From: Echinostoma caproni
Lineage: Eukaryota > Platyhelminthes > Trematoda > Plagiorchiida > Echinostomatidae
DNA: 64,000 nucleotides
NCBI GenBank assembly: GCA_900618425.1
Contig: UZAN01039623.1
Location: 33,781-97,780 of the forward strand
Reading direction: 5' to 3'
This document shows positions 12,163-25,339 of this stretch, one piece after another. A model generated the notes under the pieces. It was not told the origin of the DNA, made no database searches, and saw only the letters and a program-made list of their open reading frames with translations. The stretch's first letter is position 1. Every line of letters begins with the position of its first letter. Both the position numbers and the translations under genes were made by a program.

Positions 12163-13622
12163 CTGTCGATCGTGTAGTCACATTATCCGCACATGAACGA
12201 CCTTTTAAGAAGTCAGTCGCTCAATACTGCACCAGCCTGATAAATTATTTATCTTGATATAACATAAGAGCTAATTGACTATGAGTCCGAAAATGCCGAT
12301 CCAAATTGTCATCGATACTTTGAAAGAGAAATGGTACAAATTACCAAGAACTGGGTCCATTGAAAACCGTTATATGCATCTATGTTCGTTTTTGGAAATA
12401 ATTGCAAGTGTGAGCCTTTGTGAAATCTCACAATGCGAGGGGATGAAAACCGTGAAAAGCGAACAGACTCAGAAATGTTTGTTGGTAATTGCTAGCTCGC
12501 CGGTCACACGACAAGATGATACGGATAATAAACGTGTAAAGGTGTATGCATGATTGGAAGTAGAGATTATTGGAGAGAAAAAGGATCCCCAGGATCTTTC
12601 TTTCTTTAAATTGGACAATTGAATATTAAGTACTGTATTAAGATGGACGGAATTATGCAAACCGAAATCAAAGGCATGTTTCGAACTATCAAAGTATTCA
12701 GTCCAACGGAGAAGATTGATACAACACCTTCCTAAGGCGTCGTGCTCAGATGGATGCATCACTGGAAAGAGCTCAAAGTGGCATGGATGAATCCAGTACG
12801 ACGCGAAGCTAATCAGGGACCAGAAAGGTGAATAGTTTGTCGGACATTTTATCCATCCACCGCCTTAAACAAATCAGATACACGTCCTCACGAACAATTC
12901 ATTGGGCCTGTAAACGCTGATGTTGACCGAAAGTTGGATCGGGGACAAAAGTGAAACTAACACTAATGATCGAAAATCGGTGATTAGAATCCTGCGGTGT
13001 GCAGAGATTTGGATGAATGCTTTGAAGACCATGCTAAACGTTACACTGAAGTAACTCAGATGTTATGAGCAAACTTTGAAATTTATTTTTCTTTCTGATA
13101 CATTATTATGGAGTTTCATTTTATTAAATAGATGAAATCGTTTGTAGATTTTCAGGAAGCTTAGATGGCCAGTTGAAGGTGAACGTCAAACAGTTTGAAC
13201 TGGACAGCAATCGATATCTAGCGTACTGTTTGCAAATGTGATCCACTCAATCCACTCGTGACTAAATCTATTTGGAAGGAAACAAAACTTAGTAAACTTA
13301 TGTTTGCGGTATTTTCCAGTACAAAGCAAAAAATATCGCAATAATGTATTTGTGCATCCAACTTTTTCTGATTTTCACATCTAGCTACTAATAAATGTTA
13401 TAGTAAGCAGTGTAGATTAATAATGTTCTCTAATTGTTCGTATATTTTGCGGGGTTGAGACAAAACAGGTGTCCGACTAGAGTTAAGTTATATATCCCAA
13501 TTTGATTGCTTTGAGTCATAGTTTTATAATTTTTTGTAAGTAGCTGCGAAAGCTGTTTAAATTAAAAGTATGAGTGAATGATATAAGTCGTGATCAACTC
13601 AATCGGAAGAGGAAAAACTCAC
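12163..13622 (-). other. 1.5-kb intron
   Basis: A plus-strand frame at 12,275-12,553 and a minus-strand frame at 12,469-12,762 are open but show no motif or splice context. Nothing else recognised. Confidence 0.5.
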
Positions 13623-13686
13623 TTGTTCCCATTCAACTTGTATGATAAACAATTTGCCCTCGTAGCTGATTTTGTTGATCTTCTGC
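13623..13686 (-). CDS. FERM gene exon, F3 (PH-like) lobe strand
   Basis: 64 nt: 1 + 21 codons. The 3' splice site is excellent (CTTTTTTTTGTTTCCCCGCTCTAG). The 5' splice site is GTGAGT at 13,617-13,622. The first base completes the Trp codon TG+G from the previous exon. The peptide QKINKISYEGKLFIIQVEW is the classic F3 strand pair following the conserved Trp (W-x-K-I-x-K-I-S-F/Y-x-x-K-x-F). It ends in phase 0. Confidence 0.88.
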
Positions 13687-15371
13687 CTAGAGCGGGGAAA
13701 CAAAAAAAAGATGAGAATAAGGATGTAAAGGAGGGTAAAAGTTCTTCTACCGGCAGACTAAGGGAAACATTGCTTTGGGCGGAGGCGAGGTCATGAACTT
13801 CGAGAAGAGGCAAAGTAAAATATACACTCATACATGCACAGACCTCATTCTTCACTCAACCACAGCCGTAACCCGGTTCACGGAAACATGCACATTTGGG
13901 AACATGGCGCAAAACGTTTGAATAGCGGAGGTTTAATTTACATGCACAATAACGGGCGCGGTTGTTCTGAACATTGATTATTCTTGAAACGACAAACAAA
14001 AAGCAGTGTGTGCACTGTTTGTGAAAATTTATTTGACTGTTTTATATAACGGAGTGAGACATCAATTATGTTGACTACGTTTGCCGATGCTGAGACTGTA
14101 ACATACGAACATAATAGATTGGTAGTCATGATTTGTCACTTTGTACCCGAAACCGTTTTGCTCTAGTTTGCACACAAATACCGTTTCCATATGTAGTACA
14201 AACTGTACTGTGGTTTATATTTCATAGTTCCGAAAATGTGTGCCTCAAATTGGATAGCATACAAACCAGAAATACAATAGTGGCAGTTTGAGGTTTTTTC
14301 AGTTTATTGCTGCGCTGACTTTTGCGTCGTGTCCCCGAAATTGCAGAACACTGATTCACAATAAACCCTCGTTAGAAACAATGTAATATGGAAACCCAAA
14401 GTGCAAAATCCTTCAAACTTTCCATTCGCTTAGTAAGTCCTACTCAACGAGAATAGATTGAAATTATCTCAGTAGCAAAATAAATCTCTTGTCGCAGTTG
14501 ATCGAAACCTGGTGCCTATGTTTCATTTGTTTACAATTCACGAGATTTGATACGCTTGGTTTGCGACAGTTACGGAGAAATGTCACATTTCTGGCTACTA
14601 AACCAACAGTGATGACAACTGCAATTGCCATTAGCCGTTTGTGCTTATAAACAGTCAGTTAGGAGGATTAACGATTTTTATCTCAAGCTCGTCTGTTGCA
14701 TAAAATATTTCCCTAATCTGATATTGATTTCGCAAAAATGGGTGAGAAAAATTCCATAGTTATGATAAAATTACCTGACAGCAACCATAAACTTCCAATG
14801 TACTTCTCTTTAGATTTGATTTTTCTTTAGCACCATTATTATCATTTTCGTTTTAGCCGGATTTGGGGACTGTCATTCATGCACAATTTATTTCATGTAT
14901 TTAAGAATTTCCTAAATACTAGCATCATCACAAGACAGGTTGATTGCACCTGTTCCTCGTTATTTCCCGTTGTGTTCAAACATTCGTTCGATCAGAATGA
15001 TTACAAGTTTTTGACGCCAAAAACTTTCGACTAGCTAAAATCAGCGCGTAGGTTATAGGTCATCAGTCACGCTTGTAGTAAACAGAAGGGAACGGTAGAT
15101 GACCATGCTTATCGATCGGAACCATAGGGACAGCTTTAACATGACTGGGGTCAGGCTAACTACCAAGTCCAGTTTTTTAAAGAGGCTCTGTTTGCGACGC
15201 CGAATCGCTCAGGTCTCAACAAACCACCACAATCGTTTCAATAACACGAAAGTTTTGCCTCAAATTGATGCGAATTTGACAGTCTATTGGATGAAGGAAA
15301 ATAGAGCTGGAGGAATCTCTTCATTTTCATTTTGACTTCCTTTATATTGAGTATACAAGGGTAGAACTTTC

Positions 15372-15515
15372 AGGTAGGGGGAAGCGGCCAATCAAAGGGC
15401 TACCATACAACACAAATAATGGGGAAAGACAGGTGGTAGTGGTAAGAGACGAACACAGGTCCTCCGGGGTGATGATTGGTGACGTTATCACCGGGCCACC
15501 AACGCTTCAAGCCAT
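15372..15515 (-). mobile_element. tRNA-derived SINE, family B, copy 1
   Basis: On the minus strand the head reads GTTGGTGGCCCGGTGATAAC, an A-box-like TGGCCCGGTGA. This is followed by GGAGGACCTGTGTTCG in the B-box position. The order and the word GGAGGACCT match the copies at 21.2 and 52.3 kb (AGAGGTCCT, GGAGGTCCT). It is the most diverged of the three, and its borders are approximate. Confidence 0.5.
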
Positions 15516-17387
15516 TCAGCACTTAGCCTTCTCGGGACGTGCTCCGCGATCCTAGGAGGGCCATCATTTCTCTTTTCTTCCGATATACCGGCAACCATCA
15601 AACAGTTAAACTGATAAACATGGAGTCTGGCTTGTCCAAGTTTGATTCTGTCATTTTTAATTTTATTTTATGGAGAACGATTAACGAACGTGCGTGGGAT
15701 ATCCTCGTTAGGTTATTTTTAAGCGATGTTGTCCTTTTTGCTCGTTTTGAAGGTCTTTAAATGGTTATGTGATGAGATAACATTTAATTGGTACGTCGTA
15801 TCTCCCAACGGATGACTGTTCAGCGAATTTAACTTGGACAAGCCGAACTCTCAATTTACTAATTATTGTATTTACCTTTTAAATTCTTCTGCCGAAACAA
15901 GCATATCGAAGGAACACAGATATGATAGTTCATTTGTCTGTAGTTTCACCAGGCAGCCTCTGTGTGGCCGCAACCCCCCTCCTGAAAGTTGACTGTACAT
16001 TTGTATATTCAACAAATAGAAAAAACAAGTAAAAATAAATTTATTTATTATTTATTCATAAACTATAAACTGTGTATGTATGTGAATTTGGATATCGACT
16101 CTATGATTCCTGATCTTGTGAAATATTTTCGCAGAATATATTCTTAAATACATAGATTAGGAAAGTCAGTTTCTTGAAGCTCACTGTACACCGACGAAAG
16201 AAATGGCCAATATATGTAGGATTGAGCAACCGAGGGTTGGAAGCATCGCATAGCATCGGGAAAAAATACTGTGACAGTAAATCAAGAAAAATGCACCAAT
16301 TACTTCAAAGTAAACGCGATCTGTTCCACAAAAACGCTACCTTTTGAATCATCCATGACATAGTCTGTGTGAGAAAGATGAAAACCAGTAAATTTGACCA
16401 TCTTGCGTGTATAAATGCACCACATATACTCTTGACTTTCTGTTCACCTGACTTCAAAAAATATGTAAATGTAGCTACAACTACTGCAGAGCAGTAGCAC
16501 TTACGAATTACAGTGACACGAACAAAGAAGTGAAAGGGCTGAAGAGATGACTTTTAATCTAGCATACTATGCTATTAGCAAATACAAGATAGGTAATGTC
16601 CGAATTCACAAAACGACTCAAAATAAGTTAATCCGGAGCAACCTAAGGCGCATCGGATGCAACAGGAGTTCTTTTGCAATCAAAGAAATTCAGCAATCCA
16701 GCTGATTTTCAAAATATAAAGCGTAACTACGGCATTTCACAGCAGTATTATCATTTTTTTAGTACACCACACATTTGCGAGAAATTCCATGTTTATAGTC
16801 AAACGGTAAATCAAATTCTTATCGCTGGAAACCACCAGTCGGTAGTACTAACAGCGAATGAATACGAAATCAATATCCTAAGAAAAAGAATGGTTGCTTG
16901 ATAAATTTTCCCTATAAATAGTTGACACAACCCTGTGATAACCTAATACCATATAGCTGGTTTGTGTAGAAGGTTCATGAGTTAGCTCCAACAATCCATA
17001 TGAAATGGTTTAAGTTTCACAAAACAGCCACATTGCACAAATGGCCTCGCTGAGCCCAGAGCAATTAGGTAGAGTAGGTGTCTTTTGTCTTCCGGGGTGG
17101 GGTCCAAAAGACTCCGAAAATGTATGGTTGAAGACATTGAAAGTCATGGCTGCGAACCGACAGTAATGGCGATCTTCCTCTCACTTATTATCAGACCAGA
17201 TTGCTTGCAATAGTATGTGCACAGTTGAACTGTGTACTCTGTGTGTTGACCAGAGAGGTTCGCTTGCATTTCCCGTCCCTAAAATTAAGTCCAGTCCCAA
17301 CCATTCTTAAGCATTCTCACTGACCTTGTAAACAATGTGAATTTGGCAGCTATCAGTGAAGTTCGCTTCACTGTATTACATTGTACA

Positions 17388-17396
17388 ATGATGATA

Positions 17397-17430
<34 letters not shown>

Positions 17431-17445
17431 CGACGATGATGATGA
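17388..17445 (+). repeat. (GAT)n trinucleotide microsatellite
   Basis: About 19 units of ATG/GAT, interrupted by one AAT near the start and by GAC/GAC near the end. It lies inside an intron. Confidence 0.95.
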
Positions 17446-19414
17446 CTGAAAACTACCACACTGATACTACATAAAAATGAATGACGATACTGCCCATAAC
17501 ACTAATGTAGGACGGTTAGTGTCTTTAAGAAATTGATTAGCTCGGGTGTGAGACCCTCAACAAACAATCCCAAAGAGAGATAAGCAACCGTGTCCCTTTA
17601 TCACAGTTTTCCACACAAATTGTATTCTGACAACACAATAGACCCTTTTTCTACTGATATATTTTGCAAGCATCAAACATACCATACATTTAGATGTATG
17701 ATTTGTGTGTATACGGGTGTGGACTAGACGCTAAAGTTAATCATGCTATCCTAGGCTCCGAGCCTACACGTCGTGGAAAGTGGTTTCGTTCTTGAAATAT
17801 GTAGTTTTCGGGTGAGATGAATAAAAAAAGATAGTCAATCCATGCTGCGAACAGTAAATCACGCCAGCAGCGTGCACACTGCTTATTAGGTTTTCATAAA
17901 CCAGAAAATTGGAATCCCTACCGTTTCACGTTCTATGTGAACAAAGAAAAAAAGCTGCAAACAATACTTGTCCAAATAGTAGATTGGTCTCCCTACTTTG
18001 TCCATGATTACAATCAGCAATTCCGCTTTGCCAATGTGATGACTGCATAAAAAAAGTTACTTTATCTCGCTAGCTACTCTGGAACTGGAACTGCTTTTAT
18101 GCAATCAATAATAGCTGTTAAGTTTTCAGAAGGTTTTACGACCCGATTGCAGATCCTTTTGATGGAACACACTGGACTACATTTTGGACATCGGAAAACA
18201 AACACTAGGTTTCCGTGTTCTTCAGGCTGCCTGGTTTTCCTCCCGTTGTTCACTGGTCTCACATCGTCCCGAGTGAACCGCACAGCATATGACCTTCGAG
18301 AAAAGCTTTCCCTTCATTCAGTGTACATTCACCCAGGCGGGCGAAATCCTAATTCACATCAACCATCAACGCGTTAATCTGTGCAGACCGGATAACCCCG
18401 AAAGTTGTGTGAGAAAAGTCAACACTGTTGTTGCCGATACAGTGCATGTAAACAATAATGGAACAGAAACAATTATCTGGTGAGCTATGAAAATAAACTA
18501 CAAAATATATAACGTAGTTATTCTGCTTATTTAGACTTGCCTATCCGTGATTACTAAAAGATTTACTTTGTAGCGGCCAGTTGCTATGACACATATTGTG
18601 AGATTAGGGTGTCTTAGTGATAAATATTAACAAGAAAGGCCGCCTCTGTTGGTAGTCCGATTTTGTGCATATTTCGGTATACCAAAACGCTCCGGATAAA
18701 TCATGTGTGTAATCCTGCAGTTTTCCGCCATTCCCATTCTCTATCAGTTGCTCTGATCTACTTCAATGAGAAATCATAACTACCTAATCAATCGGCAAAG
18801 AAGTCAGCTTTCTCCAGTTGGCAACAGTTACCACAGAGCAGCCACAGCCACACATATACATGCGTGAGGCATCACGACCTCACTACAGTGATGTCGTAAC
18901 AAACGCAACAAACGCTATCGAACTCTATTGAATTTTGAAGTTACTGAAGAGTATTTAAACATTGCTCCCTCATCACCACTCAACTCAATGAATTGAACTT
19001 CAATGCACTTTATTTATCCAGAACAATCAAGCTAGATTTCACTTTGATTGGAAAACGAAATAAACACGAATAGGTCACCTAGTTGAGATGAAAGGGCACG
19101 ATGAGCGTCAGTTGTTATCCATGAAAAATGGAGTGTTAATATTCGAGAATTGAACTGTGAGATTCATCAATCAACGCCATCGGGTTTTCACTGTTCTTCG
19201 TTAACGACGGAAAACTCACGCAAATGATCGTCAACACAGTTTTGCAAGCTACTCATAAACGAAACTATTTGACCACGTTCAGATGATCACACTGCCATTT
19301 TGACATAAATATATATTTATTTATTATAAGAGTGTACTTGCAGTTCAGGTAGTAGTTAGCGTGAAGAACTGAATGAACTTATTCATAAAATTTTATTCTG
19401 ACTAATAAGCTTAC

Positions 19415-19503
19415 CAACTGAACACATGTGCTTTTCGACTTCCACGGAATGTGACAACACCTTCGTGGTTAAGGCCCATGTAGAAGTGGTTATTCTTGCG
19501 GTC
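19415..19503 (-). CDS. FERM gene exon, start of F3 lobe
   Basis: 89 nt: 29 codons + 2. It starts in phase 0 after CATTTCAG and ends before GTAAGC. The peptide begins DRKNNHFYMGLNHEGVVTF and continues to HVFSW. The pattern (Y/F)-x-G-L-x-x-x-G-(V/I)-x-x-F-x-G followed by F-x-W is the first F3 sheet of FERM domains. The Trp codon is split across the intron and completed correctly by 13,623-13,686. Confidence 0.88.
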
Positions 19504-20829
19504 CTGAAATGAATGAGCAGATATTTAAAAATTGCCATATTCATTGAGTTAGTAGAATAACCGACCAAAGAGAGTTCAGGTCCCATATAGTGCACTTACG
19601 TGCTGAATTCGTTTTTGATCGATCTAAGTGTGTTTTGTGACTTTCTGTTCCTGGTCTGCCCGTGTTAACAGTAATTTTCCACAATTTTCTAAAACTGTCT
19701 TTTATGCATACGGACTCAAAAAACAGGCCATCTCACATAAACTGCTCCCTAATAGTTATCCCTGACCTGAAAGAAAAAAGATTTCATTTTGATTTCTAGA
19801 TCCCTTGAAACTTTTCCCGTTACAGTGGAATAGATAGAGCTGTTTTGTTTTACTTTTTTTTTTCAAACAATCGGACTATTGTGGTATCTTAATTAACAGG
19901 ATAACGCGTGATCACGGATGCTCATTTCGCCGAGAAATCGTGGAAGCCCTATGAAATCCTCCAAACTCGCTTTAAATATCAACTCCTTAAAAGCACATAC
20001 TTCAACATATGGACACAATGTAATTCCATACCTCGCTTGGCTATTGGTTAATCGTAAGAAAACAGTCACCCAACTCAGAGAATGAATTTTGAATTTCTTT
20101 TCTCATAAACTACAGCATAGACGTTTTTATGTTACTTTTTTGTTTTTGGTCGCAATTTGTTTTATATATCTACTGTACCAGTTATCGAATTACTGCAAAT
20201 TCGCCCTTTGGGTGCAAAAGGAGTTTCTCAACTTGAATTGAAAACAACAATGGGAGTTTAAAATAGTTAAGAAAGGCATCTTTGAGCATAATAGAACGCA
20301 ACCGTTTTCTTCCACATATGTTTTGCTGAGATCCGCAAATTTGGCAGTGTAGATTGAATCCCTACCTTATTCTTTTAGATGGTAGGTAACATAGCCATTT
20401 GCAATGTATGAAATGGTCATTTAGAAGTAAAAGAGGAAAAAAAGAATAAATTATTTTATTGCATTGGTTGTGTTTTCCCCGCCGAGAAGCGCCTCTTTAT
20501 CCCCTCGAAAAAATGGTTTGAGATAGAAGGTTAATCGTCAACACTAGAAAACGGAATAGTGTAAACTGAAACTTATCAAATGCAGTTTCCTTTGGTAATT
20601 TAAGTCTATTCAATCATAGCTATAGAACGTTGTTTGTTTTCAATTGGTTGATGAAAGAATCCAAAAGCGTTCTATCGCACAGTGATCAACAAAGTTATTT
20701 TTTATTGATCTTGGCAGGGGATCCAGCTTTATATTACATTTTTTAGCACATATCTGATTATTCATTTACGACTCAAATCGAGAAATTCACTTTTACACAG
20801 CAAACTTCGATGATAGCGAACCGACTTAC
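19504..20829 (-). other. 1.3-kb intron
   Basis: Starts GTAAGT (20,824-20,829) and ends TTTCAG. AT-rich, with nothing recognised inside. Confidence 0.7.
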
Positions 20830-20917
20830 CTGAACATATAACGGCTCTATGCCATAAGTTTCGAATTTCGATGCCAGTTCGAGAAACTTGTTTTCTGCCT
20901 CTTCCTGTGTCAATCCT
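20830..20917 (-). CDS. FERM gene exon, end of F2 / start of F3
   Basis: 88 nt: 1 + 29 codons. The first base completes an Arg codon (AG+A) from the exon at 23,913. The peptide GLTQEEAENKFLELASKFE then TYGIEPLYVQ matches the family motif G-x-(S/T)-x-x-x-A-E-x-x-(F/Y)-L-x-x-A-x-x-L/F-E-x-Y-G-(I/V), the last F2 helix leading into F3. The 3' splice site GAAG lacks a strong pyrimidine tract, but its phase is exact. The 5' splice site is CAG/GTAAGT. Confidence 0.88.
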
Positions 20918-23912
20918 CTTCATTGGATGAGATTTGGCAATGAAAATTATATGCCACCAATATAAGGGAACAAGCATATAAATTACATTTCTTTGAAGAT
21001 AATGGCATACGATTCATCTGAATATTATGATGTCATATATATTTATGCAGCTGTCCGTTACACCACCTGAATTTATTTGTTTCCTTTCAAAGGTACCAAT
21101 ATGAAACTCTAGAAGCCTTTGGATTTGCTCATGCATGAAGAGTATTTGTTATTTATATATACAAATAATAAATGATTTTACTTACTTTTTTACTTAGTGA
21201 TTGCAGAAATTTATAACAAACTTTCAGGAAGGAAGCCTCGGCCATACAGAGGCTGTCTGGGGGAATACAGATGATGGGAATGTGGGCGGCAGTGGACGGG
21301 TTCGAACTAAGGACCTCTAGCTGGTTGTTTTCGCGACCTCACCACTTGACCACCGCTGCGCTTCACATGTCAAGATAAGTACATTCACTGATATTCTGTT
21401 ATTTTTAGCTTTATTGTGTGAATAGATCTAACTCGATCCTGCTCTAATTTCTCATTTAGGAAATAGTTCGTTTGCTTTAGGTACCAGTCTCGGTCAATAC
21501 GGAAGAAGAATCAGTTGATGTTCACATAAAAGGACAGACGAAACTCAGAAGATGATGCAGCTTTTATAACCAACGTTTACCAAACGCTTACGTATTGCAC
21601 AGTCCCCATCTCGTTTATCCTCCCCGTTCTGACTGACTGAATAGTATTTTCTGGATTAAAATGGACCTCTTTCTCGGTACATTTAAACATAGCTACTATT
21701 ATGGCAAATTGCACCGGAGATCTATGCTGAATTTCAACAGTTGCCTATTGCAGACATAAAAGTTTGAGTGCCGTTGATGTTTGTTTGGATCATAAGATTG
21801 AACAAGGTCAAGGTCACTACGATAAAGCCAAAACGATAGAAAGTATTTTCGCTGAAAAAAGCTTACACCGGCCAAACTGCAGCCGATTCGACGATCGTGA
21901 GCATTCCATGATTATCGTCAGTGATATGATATGTCGGGATCGATGATGTTGATGTGGTTGTTGTACACTACCTATAATGCTCCAACTCATTAAGGCAACT
22001 ACATTTAACCGATGGGAACTACTTTTAGGGCAACAAAACGTTTTCGTCTTAGTGACTTCCCTCAGCTTTAGGTTGACATTTGTTTTGTCACTCACTCCCG
22101 ACTCGATTTGAACATTGGATTTTTCCATCGCACACATCGGCTAATGACCAGTGAAATTTTTGAGGATATGATTTGCACAATATCAGCAAACTGTTTTGTT
22201 TTCTGTCCAAATGTTACAAATGATTCCACCTTTGTGTGTGGGGTGGTGGTGGCCAAATTTTGTTGGATTGATACATATGGTTGAAGTCCTTTGCGATGGG
22301 TGTTCAGATAACTTCTCCATCCCACAGGCTCCCGTTGATTTTGTTTCCTTTTCCAGGAACTTTTGGCAAACGAGTAGACCTGTGCTTCAATTCAACCAAC
22401 CATACCAGTCCAAGAGGGTTGTTAACTGGTTGGCTTTTCCAAGCTCACAAAACATTTGTGTTATATTATTTGATATGGGTAAATTATTTTTGACCAATGA
22501 AATTTCATCTACCCAATTTTATTAACTTGGACCAACGACCGATGTTAAACTATCCTGGCTGGACGAGGAGCCTAGAAGTGCTGATTTGGGGTTCTCCGCC
22601 TTCAGCGGATACTGTTCTTCGATCAACTCTTTTTATTTTCTTTGCCCCAACATGATCAAATGGAGTAGGGGAAAAGACAGATTCACGATATAGTTAATGC
22701 CTGAAAATTACAACCAGGTCGCACTATCACAAAGTGGAGATTAGATCATTGGGAATGGAAGTAAGATAGTCTTGCTAACTCCACCCCAGAGAGAAGGGAA
22801 TAAACATGACGATAAACGGGGTTTCCTTATCAACATGCTGATTTTAAATTCATTTGAATAAGAACTGTCTTTTTTCTCTTTAAAACTACTGGTGAGTCCC
22901 CATTGGTACCATACTGTTTGTCTTCGCTATATAAAAACCGATACTGATAACGAAAACAGTTGCACACCTGCTGTACTTCTGTCTATTCATCAATCACATT
23001 GGGATTCATTGGAAAGATGAAAGTTAATCTAACTTGAAACTGTACTTAGTTTTGATATCGCATTTCGTTTATGCACGTTTCCATGGAACTCGGAACTACT
23101 CATTGAAACCATGAATACCTTTTTCACTGCAATAAACAGATCAATTTTGGGGTAGACAATAGGGGAGTAATGATTGCACTGAATTCCTCCAAATTGGCAA
23201 TCAAAACTTCTAACAAAACGTGAAAAACAAAATATCAGTTGAATTACAAAATATTCGGGAACACGCAAACTTGTAACGAGAAATATATTCATTAATGCGC
23301 AATGAAAAATTTCCTTGCATCGTGGAAAAATCGAACCACATCTTAAATCCATTTGTGTGAATAAACATTGACGTATCACGAGGTTGTTAACACTTTCCTA
23401 ATGTGCACTTTTATGATATGAAAGCATAAAAGTAAGGAAGGTCTTGCGGTTTGTTAGATGATCAGCTTATCTGTTTGCATTTTTTCCGAGCTTAAAAGGG
23501 ATCGCTTAATACGAGCTATAAACTATCCAAGCCATTTTACTTTCCTGTGACGGGCCGAAGACTTGGGCGAGATTTATACATGATGGTCTCCTCACCCAGG
23601 GTAGAATAATGTTCCATATAGTCAAATTTGCACCTGACGTTCTAAGTTACTGCGGAAAAGGCGGACGGTAAATTCAGTCCTTATGTTGACACCAAAGAAT
23701 AAAATAGCAAACATTAGTGTAACGCAGGTCTTAGTTTTCATTCTTCGAACGGGAAACTCAGTAAAGCTGAGGACGAGAAGATACTTAGATTCGATACTTG
23801 AAATGAAAATAAAACACAAACTTGAATATTCCCAGGATAGAATTGAGGAAACGAGTCAGTGAGCAAAACGGAAACTGTGTAGTTCCTGTCGGACAGTTCA
23901 AAACAAGCTCAC
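20918..23912 (-). other. 3.0-kb intron with a SINE
   Basis: Contains SINE family B copy 2 (about 21,226-21,366). The other open frames (21,817-22,525 and 23,029-23,379) overlap on both strands and show no domain. Confidence 0.6.
21226..21366 (-). mobile_element. tRNA-derived SINE, family B, copy 2
   Basis: The minus-strand head AGCGCAGCGGTGGTCAAGTGG contains the A-box-like TGGTCAAGTGG. AGTTCGAACCC fits a B-box at normal spacing with an extra-arm-like interval, as in Ser/Leu tRNAs. Downstream body words (CAGCC..TGTATT..CCCCCAGACAG) recur in weaker form at 52.25 kb. It is the best-preserved of the three copies. Confidence 0.65.
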
Positions 23913-24042
23913 CTCAGGCTTTTATGAAATTCGCTTATTTTCGCCTCTGTCCTGGGCGTTACATTGGCAAACATTTTCAGGTCCGCCAGTGTGCCTTCTT
24001 CACCGAGGTAGTCGGCTAGCAGATCGTAATCCCCAATTTCAG
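23913..24042 (-). CDS. FERM gene exon, F2 helical lobe (core)
   Basis: 130 nt: 2 + 42 codons + 2. The 3' splice site is CCCTATTTCTCAG and the 5' splice site is GAG/GTGAGC. The peptide starts (A)EIGDYDLLADYLGEE, the hallmark A/S-E-(L/I)-G-D-Y-D motif of FERM F2. It ends ISEFHKSL(R), the position of the family E-x-H-K-x-x-R-G. Both junctions fit in phase (1 in, 2 out). This is among the most diagnostic exons of the model. Confidence 0.93.
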
Positions 24043-25339
24043 CTGAGAAATAGGGAAAATAAACGGACAGCAACTGTGATGATAGCGGTTTTACTGTTGG
24101 GAAGTTGCGCTACAACGAAAGACACATAAAGGCTTCGAATGCACTTGTCTGATCAATGAATAACTGAATGATCTAAACGGTTAATTGCATGTAAAAAATT
24201 GGCTTGATATGAAGACGATTATGCAATATTGAGCAATTTGTTAGAAATCCACCGTACAAATCACTGGTCACCAAGAATCTCCATAAATTGCCTGTGAAAT
24301 TCAAAATACGCTAGGTTTGTCGAATTTGGGCTTGGTGATCATAATGCATTTTACATTATGGTGATGGAGAATTTGCTTTGATTATATAGTGAATTCCGTC
24401 ATATACAGAGTAAGTGAAGTGGCTACTGAGAATTGGGGAAGCCCTAAACAGCTATTGTGACATTGCCGGGTCCAATCGAGGGGCGCGAATCGATCGACCC
24501 ACTTGCGGTCGAACCGAGGCTCCTAACAAATGGAACGCAAGCATGCCACTCACTCAACCGCCGGATCGAAATTTGGTTAAAAGGTCAGCTTATACATCTT
24601 AAAGGGCTAATGAAGAAAAAACTGGGAAAACGTAATAGATGCCAATGTGCATTCAGAACGCATCGGTTAAAAACCACAGTTGAATGCTGCGGCACAAAAC
24701 TACGCGAAATACACCGTCTAATTGACTGAAGATTCTCAACGTGAGATTGACAGAACGACACGAGTAGTGAACAAGCTCGTTTTCAATAACTTCTTTTTCT
24801 GAATAATACAGTTTATATATATCTACGTATACATATATGCAACAAATAGTGCTAGAACTGACACCACTGTATATGCGTTTATTTTAGTATTTTGTCATAT
24901 CAAAAGAAAGTTTATTTTATATGATACGGATCTTTACCCGACGAAATAAATATATTCTTATCGGAATTGCTGCCGCATGAACCGGCACAAAAACAACCAA
25001 TGTAAATTCGATGAACGAGAGAAGAGTTTAGTGAATTTGTGGTTAAGCAAAGGTAAACATTCAAGGAGAGGAATTCTCATGACAGTGAATGACCGGTTCT
25101 AGTGAACATATGATGTAATGCTACTATTTTCAAACTATTTCGATTATACAGAACACAGATAATAATGATCAAACATCTTGAAAAGAATATATACTAATCT
25201 CAACAGAGTATTAAATTTATTCTCTATGCTACCCTTGAGAAAGAGAACGATAGCTGTTCGACTGTTTTAGACAAGAAAGTTAGGAGGCAGTCAGGTAGAA
25301 TCTTACAATGATCCATCTAAGGGAAGACCACATATTGTG

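Larger units (their letters stand above)
13687..19414 (-). other. 5.7-kb intron with a SINE and a microsatellite
   Basis: Contains SINE family B copy 1 (about 15,372-15,515) and a GAT repeat (17,388-17,445). An unassigned minus-strand open frame at 18,074-18,283 (RCPKCSPVC, Cys-rich) has no clear splice borders. Confidence 0.55.

Noticed and set aside
17388..17445. CRISPR-like or coding poly-Asp repeat
   Set aside because: Simple trinucleotide microsatellite in an intron, no spacers.
18074..18283. Cys-containing minus-strand frame as a zinc finger exon
   Set aside because: Too few correctly spaced Cys/His and no convincing splice borders.
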